A stretch of DNA of 64,000 bases from Ptiloglossa arizonensis (GCF_051014685.1 NC_135058.1:5246811-5310810), one strand, 5' to 3'. Numbered from the stretch's first letter, positions 1 through 13,646 are shown. Translations and numbers: made by a program. The notes: generated by a model not told the origin, from the letters alone.

Positions 1-832
1 AGCTTTGTAAGTGTTCTATCGGAATCTGTTTTGCCTCCAATGTTATATTGTCCATGACGAATTAAAAGTATATGACGAACGGCTTTTGCTTTTGTTGTTG
101 ATAATTCCGTATTGTATATATTTTCATTCGATTCATTTTTTATTTTCATTGGCTTCACTAAGCTTTTAGGATCTCGTCTGCAAATATAATTATTGGTGCA
201 ATACATTAAAAATTAATAAAATATAATCCTCAGAAATAATTAAATACTAAAAAAATTAATTTATAACTATGAATAATACAAATGTAATAAATTATTTTCG
301 TTATAAGCAAAAAATAAAAATTCAATTATGCACAAGAGAATGAAAAATCAAGATATCAACGTATAAATACATTTATAAATATATAGGTAAAGATAATATT
401 TTCATGTACAGACAATATTTTTTTTAATGAAGTAATTTAAATAGAATCACAATTTTATATTTAATAGTTTCATACATGAATAAAAAGTTTTTATTTCTCA
501 TTTGTAGTGAAAAGTGACAAATATTTCAGAGTTCCGAATACATAATATTTACTAAAACAAATAATACAATCTTGGTTATGTGTTAATATTAAATTATAAA
601 ATTACTGACAATTTTTATTAATACAATGATAAAGATTATACCTATCCCAATTGTGATCCCACCTAACCGAGGGGGTTACATTTGTTGTCCAGGAATTGTG
701 TACCTTTAGAAATTCTTTGTCACCATAAACATGCCAATAAAATATCGTTGCACCACTTAACGCGCCGAGCCCTGTAACCCATTTTTTAACACTTGAACTT
801 ATAGGCATCATTACAGTAAGTAAAATTATCAC
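1..832 (-). CDS. Pgam5: Mitochondrial Ser/Thr phosphatase PGAM5 (5' part, partial)
   Basis: Two coding exons are visible, about 642-832 and 1-177; the gene continues past the left edge. Exon 1 ends in AG|GTATAA and exon 2 follows a TTTGCAG acceptor, joining as WDRRDPKSLV, which matches the WDPNWDRREPLSL region of PGAM5. Exon 2 then carries the histidine-phosphatase signature LIRHGQYN, with the catalytic His in RHG, followed by DRTLT. The N-terminus contains a short hydrophobic stretch (GLGALSGATIFYW), as expected for the membrane anchor that places PGAM5 in mitochondria. Members of the family dephosphorylate proteins such as ASK1 and act in mitophagy and stress signalling. The start is uncertain: ATGs lie at 832, 811 and 808, and the methionines just before PISSS seem as likely as the first. 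The C-terminal catalytic half lies outside the window. Confidence 0.9.
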
Positions 833-1300
833 GATTAAATAATACTGTTATAATTCAAATCTACGATTCTTTATATATCAGTGGCAGAGGTCCTCAAGTC
901 AGAGGGCCGCGAACTAAGATGCATGCGTGAAGAAGAAGGGAATACATTTTGTACGCCGTATTTCCTTCAAACGACAGGAATTGATGCTCCCTAATGTACA
1001 CTTAAAGATATGTAAAATAAGCATTATTGAATAACCCAGTTCCGTATTACGAAATTTTATTTTTATTTGTAATATAATAGTATAAAATTCAGTCTTTGTT
1101 TATTTTAATTTATTTATAACTATTATTTTAAATATTACTTGTATCTAATTATATTTTAAATATATGTGTACAGGAATTACCTAAAATACATTTACATTTG
1201 ATATACTTAATTTTAAACGGAATTTTATTATACTTAGAGAATGTCAATTTTAAACATACACCTGTGATAATATATATGAAAAATGCAACATTTATCACTT
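833..1300. other. Spacer between Pgam5 start and Sas-4 3' end
   Basis: Positions 880-1000 are less AT-rich than their surroundings and probably hold the Pgam5 promoter and leader. The rest is AT-rich and would include the Sas-4 3' UTR. I see no gene. Confidence 0.5.
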
Positions 1301-4300
1301 TTATTCGTATGTATCTACTATAAGATAACCATATTTATCTTTAAGGCGTATTCTACCATTTGAATACTGTGTTTTTTGAGTACCATCAGGATAAATGAAT
1401 TTAACAGTACCATCAGGATATTCTCGTCTCTAAAATATATAAAACAATTAATTATACATGTGTTAGGTATATTGAAAAACAAATTTTATTTTATGAAACA
1501 AATAAATTTTATTAAAATTATTGCATTATTAGATTGTCTATTTAAAATGATTATACTATAATCAGACTATATATGTGTATGTCTATACATGTATCATTAT
1601 TTATTACCTTATGAGCTTTAGTATGTATTTCTCGTTGTCCATTTGGTAAAGTAAACATTTTTTCTCCGTTAGTAAAAGTCTGAATTAATGTTCCATCTGG
1701 TAATGTCCAGTTCTCAGTGCCATCTGATTCTAAAACTTGTATTGAACCATCTGGAAATGATACTTCCACTATACCACTATGTGATCGTCTTTCTATTTGA
1801 CCACTATGTAATAAAAATGTTATTTTATACATAATTAAATATCAAAAATTGCAATATAAATGTAAATATAGTAGCTTACTCATCAAATTCTAAAATTTCT
1901 AAACCATCTGGCATTGTTGTATGCCACGTACGTGTTGATGCATAGAAGTATCTTACTTTTCCATTTTTATTAGTTTCACGGACATCTCCATTATAATATA
2001 TTAATTTAGTTAAACCTTGATCAGGAAAGATTTTTTTAACATTTCCATTTGGATACCAATATACAACACGTCCATCTGGATATAGATTTTGTTTTATGCC
2101 TTGTTTATCAATATTAAGGCTAGTTTGGCAAGATGAAGACATACTTTTTATATATGCATTTGATGATAACTCATCGGATGATATTGGTGTTAGTTTTTCA
2201 TTGTGGTTGTCATGAGACATTTTGGTAGGAGATATGAAATTTGTATATTCATTTTGTACATGTAATTGAACATTGTTATTTGGATTGGTATCATTTAAAG
2301 ATACAAGATTAGTGTCTCTATTTGATTTTTCAGAATTATCTTCTATGTTATTCATTGGTCTGCTTAACTTATTTAACTTATTACTTAAATCAGGTATAGA
2401 CTCATTTAAATTTTCTGAAGTATGAGATTGTTCTTGAACGTCTGTTAAATCAAATGTTGCTTCTTTAATTAAATTTTCATATAAATTACGTTTTTTAACA
2501 ACATTTACCATACTTGTCTGACATTCTTGTAATTTTTCATTCATAACACTTTTATCACTGTTGCAATTATATTCACTGTCATTTACATTCTGAGTATCAA
2601 TCATACCAGTTGCATTCATCATTGGTTCTATCAACTTATCACTGTCATCTGATGATGAATTATTATTAGCTTTTTGGCAGTCATTAAACTGCTTATTAAG
2701 TTGTTTATTAATTTGATGAATTGCTTTTGTATTTGAAAAACTTCCAGAATTTCCTTTATTTTTAACATTACCTTTTTTCAAATTTTGTAATCTTTCAATT
2801 TCTTGTTTCAATTTTGAATTTTCCATTTTTAATATTCTCACCTGACATTTATGTCTAGATTGTGCAGCATTCCATCTACTTTCTTTTACATGTATTTCAT
2901 CCTTTAATTTTTCTAATTCTTGTTTCAAATTTTGTATTTCTTGCCTTTCTAATTTACTTTGTTGAGCTTTTTCTTGTGCATCTCGCATTCTATTTTCTAA
3001 TGCAGTTTTTTCACGAACTAGTTTTTTTCTTTCTTCTTGTAAACGGTCTTCTCCTTGTTTTCTATTTTCTTCTAAGTTCCTTTCCTTTTCTGCATATTCT
3101 TTTTGTAAAATTTTGTGACTTTCGTGTAATTTTTTTTTTTGAATAGATAAAGCTGTATTTTCTTTACGAAATATATTAATTTCTTGTTCAAGTTCTAGTA
3201 GACGATTTTTTAAAAGTTCTGATTTGAAAATGGTTTCATTCATTTCTTGTAAATTTGCTTCACTTTTTTGATCCTCGATTACAACTATATTATTATAACT
3301 ATCTACACATTTATCTGTTTCTTTACTGTTACACTTTTCTATACATTTCCCTGATTTTTCAGTATTATAAAAATTATTAGCCTTCTGCAATGTTAAATTT
3401 TTTTCATTGTATTCGTCTAAAATACACTGTTCATTATTATGAGATTGTTTAGTAGTATCTGTGAATTCTGAATCACTATGATAAACATGTTGATTCATAT
3501 CTTTATTATAATTCTTTTGTCTCATACTACCAAAGTTTTTCACTCTATAATTTGGTTCTGATATATTGCATTGTTCAAGTTTGGATTTAAGATTATTATT
3601 TTGTATTTTATCATGAATTATTGTAGGTGACTGTGGTATCTCAAATGGCATTGGTAATGTTTCTGTATCTGATATTTCTGGAGTTAAAGGATCATTCCAT
3701 ACCTTTTCATCAGAGAAATCTTTTATTGTCAATGATTCGGTTGATATACTAGACGTGTCTGTCAATCCAATAGTTTTATATTCATTATATTCAGAAAATC
3801 TAACGTGAAGACTAACATCTATATCATTATCATTATCAGCATTAGAAATATCATAAAAGTTTTGTTCATTATGTGAAGATTGAACTTGATTTTCTAATGA
3901 AGCATGTCTTTTTATATTTGTATCTATTTTATTGTTTTCTTTGTCACCTTGCAAAGGATGTATTCTTTTATGTGCACTACATGAAATTTTGTTATTTTTC
4001 ATTAAAGATGAGTGTAATTCTTTCTGAACCATAAGAGGTTTGAAATCACAATAAGAATTGTTGCTTTTACTAGAAGCTGTACATACGTAAGCATGATTAG
4101 ACTTTAAAACTGACTGATCCTTAGGATTTTTAATTATTGGACTAGTGTGTTGTTTTATATTAACTATACAATTTTCTGTGTTAAGATTTCCTTTCTTCAT
4201 TTTAAATGGTGTTGATTGTTGTAAAAATGCAACTACTGTACTAGATGTTGAACAAAAGCTGGAATTCTCTGCTTTTTCTTCAAGTAATTCAAATATTCTT

Positions 4301-5364
4301 ACTTCCTCCATTTCTTTTTGTGTTCTTGAATGAAAATCTAAAGTATTTAATTCAGCTGTACTTTCAATTTCATTAATAGAATCTTCCAATTGAGTAACTG
4401 CTGTACTAGATTCGGATTTGCTACGAACTTTCTTTTTTGGTAGTGGAACATTCTTTAGGGATAAACGTTTTTGTGATAAATTTGTACACTGTGTATTTCT
4501 TGATAATTGTGTACTTTTTGAAGATCGAGTGATATTGCTATATCCAGTTTCACTCTTAGAATGCTTAGAATCAGATTGTGTACTAGCAGAAAAAGATGCA
4601 CTGCGTGATCTTTTATTTATCATAGAAAATTGTGGCTCTCTATGTAATTTAAATCTAGATAAACCCTCTCCTTTTCTTAAAAATGGTTTTTTTACTTTAC
4701 GTACTAAATTATTATTAGATTTTTCACAAGGTACATTTCCACAGTCTTTTAATTTTTCTTCAAGTAACATATGAAAATCTTTCTTTGAAGAAGGAACTGG
4801 TACATCATCGATGCAAATGTGATTAAGTGATGTTTTATTAGATGACAATGGTGCCACTCCATCTATAATAAATTGTTCTATTTCTTTTTTGTGCTTTGGA
4901 GAAGTTAAGCTTATGCCAATTTTTGTATCAGATATTGCCTTGCCTTTGGATTGTTCATTTATATAATTATCAGCATTAACTGCTTCTTTGAATAAATTTT
5001 CATTAAATAACTGTTCTTGAGAAACCAGATTGCTAAAATTAGTTCCACCTTGATTAATATTTGATTCATCATTTAACATTTCTGCATAAGTTTCTTCTTT
5101 CTGTGATTCATTATGTAATACAATAAAGACTTCATTATCAGTTTTACTATTGGCTTCAATTCTACTTAAATTATTTGTGTGCTGTATACTTTCATCAAGA
5201 TCAAGTTCTTGTAATGATAGTTCAAGTGCTTTATACATAGAATCTTGTTTCTGAGTTAACATCTTTCTTTGCATTTGTTGCTGTTTCAATAATCGTTCTT
5301 GTTGCTCCAGCTGCCATTGTCTTAATTTTTGTAAACGTTCAACTATAGTTACTTCTAAATCCAT
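1301..5364 (-). CDS. Sas-4: Centriole assembly protein Sas-4 / CENPJ (CPAP)
   Basis: Three exons, 1880-5364, 1608-1803 and 1301-1429, splice in phase to a 1269-residue protein. The C-terminal 175 residues or so (from about residue 1093) are the TCP10/G-box domain: repeated beta-strand units of YPDG / YPNG / FPDG / LPNG type, with the family ending of [10 protein letters not shown]. This domain binds STIL/Ana2 and sits in the cartwheel. Residues about 226-240 ([13 protein letters not shown]) match the end of the tubulin-binding PN2-3 region, which caps microtubule plus ends. Residues about 715-858 are a long charged coiled coil, and a Q-rich helix (residues 8-45) starts the protein. The middle is low-complexity, Ser/Asn-rich and poorly conserved, as usual for this family. 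The start is the first ATG of an uninterrupted 3.5 kb exon. In animals the protein sets centriole length and is needed for duplication. Confidence 0.95.
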
Positions 5365-5454
5365 TTTTGTAATAATATATTATATGTAATAAACTTAACG
5401 TGTGTAATATTAAACTGTGTAAAAAGTATATATGTTTAAAACGATTAAAGATTA

Positions 5455-5565
5455 TTTACTTTTAAAACTAATCTATATATGTACATATATAATATATATA
5501 ATATATTATATATGTACGTGTATGTATGTGCGTGCGCTCGCACACGCACGTGTGTGTATATGGAT
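5455..5565. repeat. Alternating purine-pyrimidine tract with a GC-rich palindromic core
   Basis: A TA/TG-rich stretch leads into GTGCGTGCG-CTCG-CACACGCAC (about 5528-5549), whose two sides can pair. The strict alternation of purines and pyrimidines is the pattern prone to Z-DNA. It lies about 100-200 bases upstream of the Sas-4 start codon. Confidence 0.7.
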
Positions 5566-6594
5566 ACATATGGACATACTAAATAAATATAAATTATTCT
5601 GTAACATTACAAAAAATATGGTTTTATAAATACCTTTCACAACTTAATTTTTTATTTTTTTAACTCATATTAAAATATCGTTTTTCTTTATTACATTTGA
5701 ACAAAGCATAAAATAATAAAAATAATCAAGTATTGAAATTCATTTAAAAAAATTCATACATCTAAAGTCAATCGTTAAAGTTTTACAAATTGGCTTGTAA
5801 AACGGTGTTTGAATCCTTTAATACGTCTATTGGAACACCTTCGAATAAAAGCAAATGATAAAAGCGTAGAGATATATATTATAAATTAAATTTGTAATTA
5901 TTATATTTTTGTATTAACACACGAGACACTTATTCTTCTATTAAACCGTTTGATAGTTCAAATGTGAGATATATATATATATTATATATACATCGCATAC
6001 GATCACTAGTTGAATTGGTAGAAATAATGCGTCGATTGGTTACTAATAAAAACATTGACCAATGACAACATTTCACTAGACACATGGTTATTTGTTACAT
6101 TTAAAAAAACAAGATTATATATTTTCTTAAATTATACTTATGTTTATCAAACAAAACTTGAATAATTTATAATAATCTCCCTTAATATATAAATAGTTTA
6201 TACTGATTAACTTACTAAAAATTGATATCTAAAATAACCTTTTATATGCTACTTTTAAAAATAAAATCTGGAAAAAAATTGTTTTTGGAAGGCCTTATTA
6301 AATACATTTTATTTTTTATAACCATCATATTTTTGAAAATATTAAAATGACCCAAGTGTTTTAATTCCCTATATATTTTTTAAACAAAACTTAAAATAAG
6401 ATATTAACATAACTATAACTTGAAATATTTTTCTTTTACAGTTCTATGAATGTATTCTACTAATTAGTTTATGAGCATACTATTTTAGCACACTTACCAT
6501 CCGTGTCACTAACAACCTTATCGATGGATTAAAATGTCTTCTCGAGGAAGATTTATTTTTTGCAAAATATAAGTACATACTTTGGTATTAAATA

Positions 6595-6745
6595 CAAAAC
6601 TAATATTATCGTTAGTATTACTATTGTTACTGCTGCTACTACTCTTATTACTATTACTATACTACTTTACTACTGCTATTACCATTACCATGACTATAAA
6701 AACCATTGTTATTACTACTGATTATTAATATTATTATTATATATT
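6595..6745. repeat. Degenerate (ATT/ACT)n trinucleotide tract
   Basis: Imperfect runs of TTA, TAC, ACT and GCT triplets over about 150 bases. It reads as a decayed microsatellite. Confidence 0.7.
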
Positions 6746-6847
6746 CCATTAATCGTGTTTACCTTTATCAGATTAAGCTTATTATTTCTTATGCAACTTG
6801 TTTTAATTGTTAAAAATAATTCTTCTTAAAATTAAAAAAATATAGTC

Positions 6848-7811
6848 TTATTTATTTTCCATTTCCTTTAGAGCTTTCAAAATGTCACGAAATGCCTGAA
6901 ACTGTAATGTAATTTCTAAAATATTCTGCAACCTTTTTTGCGAACAAAAATTGTCATATGTTAGCAAGTCATTTTGTCTTATTTTCAAACTTTTTATCAG
7001 AGGAATATGATATTGAAGAAAATAGATGGCATAAAGATCATTTTTCAACGTGAAACAAGCAACTGTAAATAATTTTGTAAGCATAGAAGGTGATTTCAAA
7101 ATCCAACAAATGTTTTGAAAAATTTCAGTAAATTGTATACTTAAGATGTATTTAGTTCTACACTGTCAAATATAGACATCGATCGTCGAACGCGTACGGA
7201 TAGATCAGTCCTCTATATGATAGACTGTCTGAACTAAGTGAGAATAATTCCTATAAGTTGAATGCTTCTATCTAGTAGCGCACGCAAATGTATAGAACTT
7301 TGAATATTTTAATAAAGTTAAAAAATACGTATATAACTTTGATGTTCTTCAATAAATTAATTCCAAGTAACACAAGTAGCTTTCTTTCTTTTCCTTTATG
7401 AAATTCTAAATTATCTCTTTCTTAGAATATAAAATACATAATACAGAAGAGAGGTCTGAGAATAAAAGGGGTTTGAAAAATTGTATTATGCTGTTAGAAT
7501 AGCTGCAACATTGAAAATATTTTTAATTTCTCAGTATTAAAATATTTCACATTCCATTTGTGAGAATAAATGGAATTTATTGTTAAAATATATTTTTTTT
7601 ATTGATATGCTTGATAGAATCACAAATAATGTACAAAACGAGTTTTTTACATTTATCGATTTAGATGGTTCTGTTAAATTAGTTTCCAAAATCACCATTC
7701 TTAAACAGAGGTCGCGGTAAAACCACCAACAAGTAGGCATTTCAGATCATATAACACCAGTTCCCGTAAGAGGAAACGTCTATTACTACCAAAATAATTA
7801 ATGTTTGACAT
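6848..7811 (-). other. Unresolved coding-like patch
   Basis: Three separate stretches on the minus strand look more coding-like than the surroundings, but I cannot join them. (1) A frame open from a TTTGACAG acceptor at about 7160 to a TAA at 6848 encodes about 105 residues, including FLQYHIPLIKSLKIRQNDLL. (2) A frame from a CTTATAG acceptor near 7245 to a TAG near 7155 starts ELFSLSSDSLSYRGLIYPYA; its base composition is less AT-rich. (3) An ATG at 7811 opens a 36-codon frame starting MSNINYFGSNRRFLLREL. I do not recognise any family. It could be a fast-evolving small gene, a relic or chance. Confidence 0.2.
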
Positions 7812-9351
7812 GTTTCGCTTTAATTTTTTATACCCAATAACGTTGAAATTTTATTTTAATCCAAAATAATCATTTTGAAAATGACATGGAAATGATAAAA
7901 GGGGTCATGAATTCCTGATCAGTATGAGACGAGAAAGTATTATCTGCATCGTCTATATAATATCAACAACCGCATATCGGTGGTTTCGTTTAAAAAATCG
8001 AAGATTTCGTACATATTTGAACATAATAATGTCATACATAAGTCAACAAAATAATAAATAGCTTAAAACATATTTCCATTGAGCAAACAATACAAATTAT
8101 TGATGATTGGCAAATTAGGTGAATTATATTATATACATATGAAATTAACATGGATTGTTTTCTAGAGTCTTAAAAAATGTTTAACTTTATTATAACTTCT
8201 AAAAGTATAATCCAATATACTTCAAATGTTACATAATTTTATTAACTTTATAAAATTGTTATAAATTAATTTTGTTTTATTACAAGTTTATTTTTTGATA
8301 TGTAATGTGTTTTTATTTATGACACAATAACATTTTAAAACATTAATTTCTTTTTATTATGTAAAAAGTGACGCAACTAATTCGTCTTATACAATCTTTA
8401 TTACAAATTACAATTGTGTAGAAAGCAAAAAGATCTTAAAAATTTTAGTTAACATTCCTATGTGAAACTGATTCCTTCTTATATAGTGTATATTTAATCC
8501 AATGCAGCTGACAAGAAGTTCTCTACATTTGAACGCTATTAAGTAAATGCGACAGGATTAAAACATCTTAATTTAAACAAAACTAAGTGTAAAAGAAGAA
8601 AGTAACTATAAAATTGGAACGCTAATATAATCCATTTCAGTACACTGTCTCATAACCAATCAAACATCTATTTGATTATTAAATATCATGCATATTTCAG
8701 AGTATTCTTGAAAGAATAAACAATTCCCTCCAAAAATTTATGAAAATTATGTTTGTAAAATCTTCAATCAATATATTTTCTATAACATAGTCAACTATAA
8801 CATTCTATCAACAAGTAATACAACGTTTAGACTATAGAATTTAATTTTATTAGAATGATAGTATGTATATAAAGTCGTAATACTTTATAAAAAATATACT
8901 TGTGTATTTACTGAAATACTTCATTGTAAAATTAATATAATTATTCTTTAATAATCTACTGAATTGTACAACTCAATAATAAGTATTTCAGAAATTGACT
9001 TCATGATAAATTTACGAATAGTAACAAACACTCAAGTATTTTATGAACAGAAATTGTCAATAAAAATACATTCACCGTTAATTTATAAATTCGTGCAATA
9101 GAATGTAAAACTTTTGTTGTTAAACAAAAAACCCGAACAATATTATACTACAAATATAAATGTCTGTCCTGTGTTCAAATGCTTTGTTAGTATTTTTAAA
9201 CATTTATAATGTACTATATCAATTTATTAAACACGAAAAGCAATATTTAATGTAAATAAAAAAATGTCAAAGGGCTGCTTTGAAATATAATTCTGCTATG
9301 TGTTTTAAAAATAACATACTCTTCCAAGTGCTCAGTTGTGAAAAGTGAAGA
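7812..9351. other. Probable bonus 3' UTR and spacer
   Basis: AT-rich and without credible open frames. Minus-strand AATAAA hexamers cluster at 8287-8402, about 1 kb beyond the bonus stop codon, and are plausible polyadenylation signals. Confidence 0.4.
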
Positions 9352-11350
9352 TTAATCAGTCACTATACGTCGGTATTTTCTATTAGGCGGGAACACTTCC
9401 TCATCTTCGTCTTTAACAGCCGAAAGAAAAGGATCGTCATAAGCATAATTTGGCGCCCACTTTAGCAACAGTTTTTCAAAAAATTCTTCTAAATGGCGAG
9501 CTTCTTGATATACTTGTGACTCAACCTAAACGAAATAAGATTATGTAGGTACAATAAATAATTTTGTCGATATAAAAATTCTATATAATTTTTAGTTTTG
9601 TAATAAAACTTACAGGGTTGTATGTAAAAGCATTCTTGAACATTAATCTAATGTCCGCCATAACTTGTCTTAAATCCGTGTAATGATTTGGATGATCAGG
9701 TTTTAATTTATCTCTAATTACGTCTAATGCAATTGGTTTCTTTATAATACGATGATATTCAACTATCTATTAATAGCAAGTTAAATAACTAATTATTTTT
9801 GTACCTCTTAAGTTTTTAATATACATAAATTTCTACATCACAAACTTACCTCGTTAGAAACAACTTCGCGAAAAGGTAAACTTTGTTCATACTGACAATA
9901 AAGTTCCAACACAATTCTTTGTGCAATTCGTAACTCTTTCGTACTCATCGTGTTTGGCCTTTTCTCTCCAGATGAGTCATCCGAGCAATCAAGTACATTT
10001 GTACATAACATACATTGCCAAGTTTCGCTTTCACTGATAACATAAAAATTTGGTATATCAATTATAAAATATATTTCATATAAACTATACTACTTACTCA
10101 GGAAATGACTTTAAGCTAGGAATATGACAATATAAGTGGAAGACTTTTGGGCATTTATCACAACATAGTACTGCATCTCCTCCATCCATGCATACTGCAC
10201 ACCAGTCTTCATTAGGATCATCTTTTGTCATGGATGCTGCAGCAGTTTTTGAATTATCTACAAAACATATAATTATGTACGTGCATTTATTACTTTAGTA
10301 TTATTTATTATAATTTTTCTAAAAATATTTCAAATTTAATTTCATATGTGTATTATACATTTTATTTAGAACGTTTAGAATAGCATAAGATACCAATTCT
10401 TTATCTAAGACACTAAAATACCTGATGAATTTTCAGCCATTGGATTCATTCCCTCATCAGTTGAACTATCTACTTGAGCAGAATCCAATTGATTTCGTTG
10501 GGCTTCTGGTATTACAACGATTCCATTACTATCTAATTTTGCAATAGTAAGCATTAAATCATTTAAAGATTTTTGGCAAAACTTGTCCAAACTCTTTTCT
10601 GTTTCATCCGATTTTCCAGGAGGAACAGGACTAGGTGTTTTAGGTACTGATGAGCTGACTGTATGGCCAACAGATACTGAATTTTGTGATTGGGGTGGAT
10701 TATCGGAAGTAGTGTTTGTTTGTGTATTGTATTTTTGATTGGTATTTGATTGTTGATTTTTTAATGTTATTTTATAAGTATCATTGATAGGAACTGGCAT
10801 TGGAGGTGTAGCTTGATGACGAGAAGGATAATAAGGAAGACAGGGATTAATATTTTGGGGTATGTGCCAACGAGCTGCAGTAGGCTGTGGCACAGGATAA
10901 TTTAAATGTTGTGTAGATGGAGAGGTTGGATTACACTGTTGAAGCCTTATACCAGATACCATAGAAGATGTATTCGTTGATTGATACGTATGTTGCGGTA
11001 CCGGTCGTTGAGAATTGTTTGGAGGATACCTATAAGGTGGTAATCGATATGGTACATGATTTGTAGAAGGTCGGTAAGGAGGTGGATTATGTGCAAGAAG
11101 CCCACGCAAACTTGTATTTTGTCCAAGTTGATCTATGTGAACTTGTTGATGAGGATGTGTAGACGATGTTACTTGTTGATGGCAACTCCCCAATGGGCGC
11201 GGTTGCATCATTAGTGGTTGTTGTAATCTGTTGTTAAAGTTAACTGCATATGGCACACGTGGTTGATGTGCCTGTGGTGATGATCGAGGCGGCATAGGAT
11301 AATGTTGCATATAATTTTGTGATTGCGTTTGTTGCTGTTGTTGTGGTTGT

Positions 11351-11394
<44 letters not shown>

Positions 11395-13646
11395 TTGTTG
11401 TTGCTGAGATGTTAAATGAAGAGGCACTTGTTGATAGGAATTTTGTTGCATATTATTTGATTGCTGTGTCGTAGGAGGTAATTGTACAGGTATAGAAGAA
11501 CCATCCATGGGTATACTTGTTAGATTAGTTGTTTGTTTCTGCTCTGACTGAGATTCATTGTATGACATAGATGGTGTACTTATTCCAGCCAGTGGGGATA
11601 TAGAAGGATATACTCTACCATCCACAACTATTGCCCCAATTGATGAAACCACTAAAAGTTAAGTAGAAATTTAAATTTTATATAATGTCTTACTGCATTA
11701 TTATAATTAAGAGAATAAACTAATTCTAGTTTATAGGAATACCATAAACTTCCTATATTGAGTAACGTAATTAAGCACCTATTTATATTAATTTAACCTT
11801 TTATCAAGTCTGGTACTTTTTCCAAGGATAAATGTATTCTAACAGGTATTTCTGGATTTGGAATGTCAGCTCGTCTGCTCTTTATTCTTTGCAAATGACT
11901 TGTAACAGATCTGCAATAATATATGGAATAAATGTAATTATATTCACATTACCCATAACAGTAACTAAATACATACTTTTTACTATAAAGTAATTCCATA
12001 TCCGAACCCTTTTTTAAGGCATGAGCCACAAATTGAATGCAATGATCTGTAAGTTTTGATAATTGATCTAAAGCAACTTTTTTCTCATTTAGTGTGTTTT
12101 GCTTCTGATCACAAACTTCATTCAAACGCATAACTAATTGCTTTCCTCGTGTATTAATTGCATTTGTTAATCTGAGAATGAAAATTACACAACTGAGCAA
12201 TATTGTTTTGTTCCAATAATTTTATATATAAACTTAATAATAACGTACTGCACCACCATTTGTGTTATATCTTGTACTAAATTTTTTTTCTTTTCCAGAA
12301 TAAGAACTTGCCTATCCTCTATAACTTTCATTGCACTTTTCAGTAAAACTCGTTTGTAACTAAAAACAGAAATTCATGGTAAATATAATTATTGATGATC
12401 AAATTTAATGTCTGTGAGTAAAAATAGCATAAATAAAATGAAATGACAAAAGAATTACCTAACTTCTTTAAGTAAAGTTGATACAGAAGCACGTGTTTCA
12501 GCAGCAATTTCATGAATGAATTTGTACTTATGATCTCTATGTTCACTTAACTGACAGTCCCTACAAGTAAGTTTATCACAAGTTTGACAAAATAAAGACA
12601 ACTGTTCGTGTGAATGAATTGTACAAAATAAATAGCCAGGTATTTTTTTGTTGTTCTTTTTAACATTATCTCTATCATTGGCAACTTCATCCTTTGGTTT
12701 AATGGTGTGATCCTTTGTTATTTTTAATCTTTGATGTGCCTTAAAGAATGGAAAATTCAAAATAATTTATAATTAGCTATCGAAGATATGTAAGCAACAA
12801 ATGCATAGCAATATTGCAGTTTTATTACCATAACACAGTTTTGACAGATAAATTCTTCACATTCTACACACCAACTGGTAGCATTAGCATTATCATGACA
12901 GCTGGTGCATTTTTTTTCTTCTTCTGTTTCTTTAGATTCATCATCAGTACCTGGACTACTATCTTCCTCTATAAACTTTGAAAGAAATCTGTTTTCAATT
13001 AAATTGTCTGCTTGAGTAGTAACATTACAAATTTGACAAGCAATCACATTGCTTTCCACTGTAACAATACATATATATATATATTTGTCATAAAAAATAT
13101 TATTGTAAACTGTTTAAAATAAACAGTTTAATTAAATATAAAAACAAATATTATAATTTCTTTTGTTTGTTATAGATAAACTATTTAAAATGTTTTAAAA
13201 TATTGTTGTGTAAGTACTGAAAGCGAAAACTACTTTCATAAACATTTGAAGAACATTTATATTCCATTCAGAATATAAAAAAATTAAGAAATATGAGTAC
13301 ATAATATAGACTTACATAAAACATCCACGTCGACCGATGTATTGTGATCGCTCAGTTTACTGTTGACACATGCTGAGCATGATGCATGTAAACATTCTAA
13401 AAGTTTCGGATCGTCACCAAAAACAAACGTTTTTCCACAAAACACACATTTTGATAAAAATGTACGCGTTTCATTTTCCTGGCCTTCAGTTGTGCACTCA
13501 ATACGTTGTTCGCATTCTTCTTCAATGCAAACGCCCTGTACTTGAGATTGTTGCATGTCTTGCTTCGCGCCAGTTTGGTCGAGTGGTTCTTCTTTAACCG
13601 TTGCTACCGAGCCTGTTGTTAATATCTCGTTTGTTCGAGTCTCCAT
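9352..13646 (-). CDS. bon: TIF1-family transcriptional cofactor (bonus / TRIM33-like)
   Basis: Eleven exons: 13316-13646, 12829-13058, 12459-12739, 12249-12359, 11977-12171, 11798-11910, 10422-11651, 10098-10257, 9850-10033, 9614-9766 and 9352-9525. All junctions keep phase and give 1053 residues. Domains in order: a RING-like cysteine cluster (CVFCGK...CLHASCSAC, about residues 55-85); B-box 1 (CTSCHDN...[13 protein letters not shown]); B-box 2 ([16 protein letters not shown]...HRDH); a coiled-coil BBC region; a long Gln/Pro/Asn-rich middle exon; a PHD finger ([15 protein letters not shown]...WQCMLC, about 845-900); and a bromodomain (about 920-1030). This RING-B-box-coiled coil-PHD-bromo order is specific to TIF1 proteins, which read histone tails and modulate nuclear receptor and Smad-dependent transcription. 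The start chosen (METRTNE) is the first ATG; only a GTG lies further upstream in frame. Confidence 0.95.
11331..11406 (-). repeat. CAG/CAA repeat encoding polyglutamine in bonus
   Basis: On the coding strand mixed CAG and CAA codons give about twenty Gln, one Pro and five more Gln, near residues 503-528. It lies in the low-complexity middle exon, between the coiled coil and the PHD finger. The CAG/CAA mix should limit length slippage. Confidence 0.9.

Larger units (their letters stand above)
5365..6847. other. AT-rich spacer upstream of Sas-4
   Basis: No convincing gene. It should hold the Sas-4 promoter near 5365-5450, an alternating purine-pyrimidine tract (5455-5565), a run of TA repeats around 5970-5995, and a degenerate trinucleotide tract (6595-6745). 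Confidence 0.5.

Noticed and set aside
2862..4774. Three plus-strand open frames of 62-118 codons
   Set aside because: They are shadows of the long Sas-4 exon on the opposite strand.
5432..5629. A 65-codon plus-strand frame near the Sas-4 promoter
   Set aside because: Its translation is that of the TA/TG/CG alternating tract (YICTYIIYIIYY), so it is low-complexity noise.
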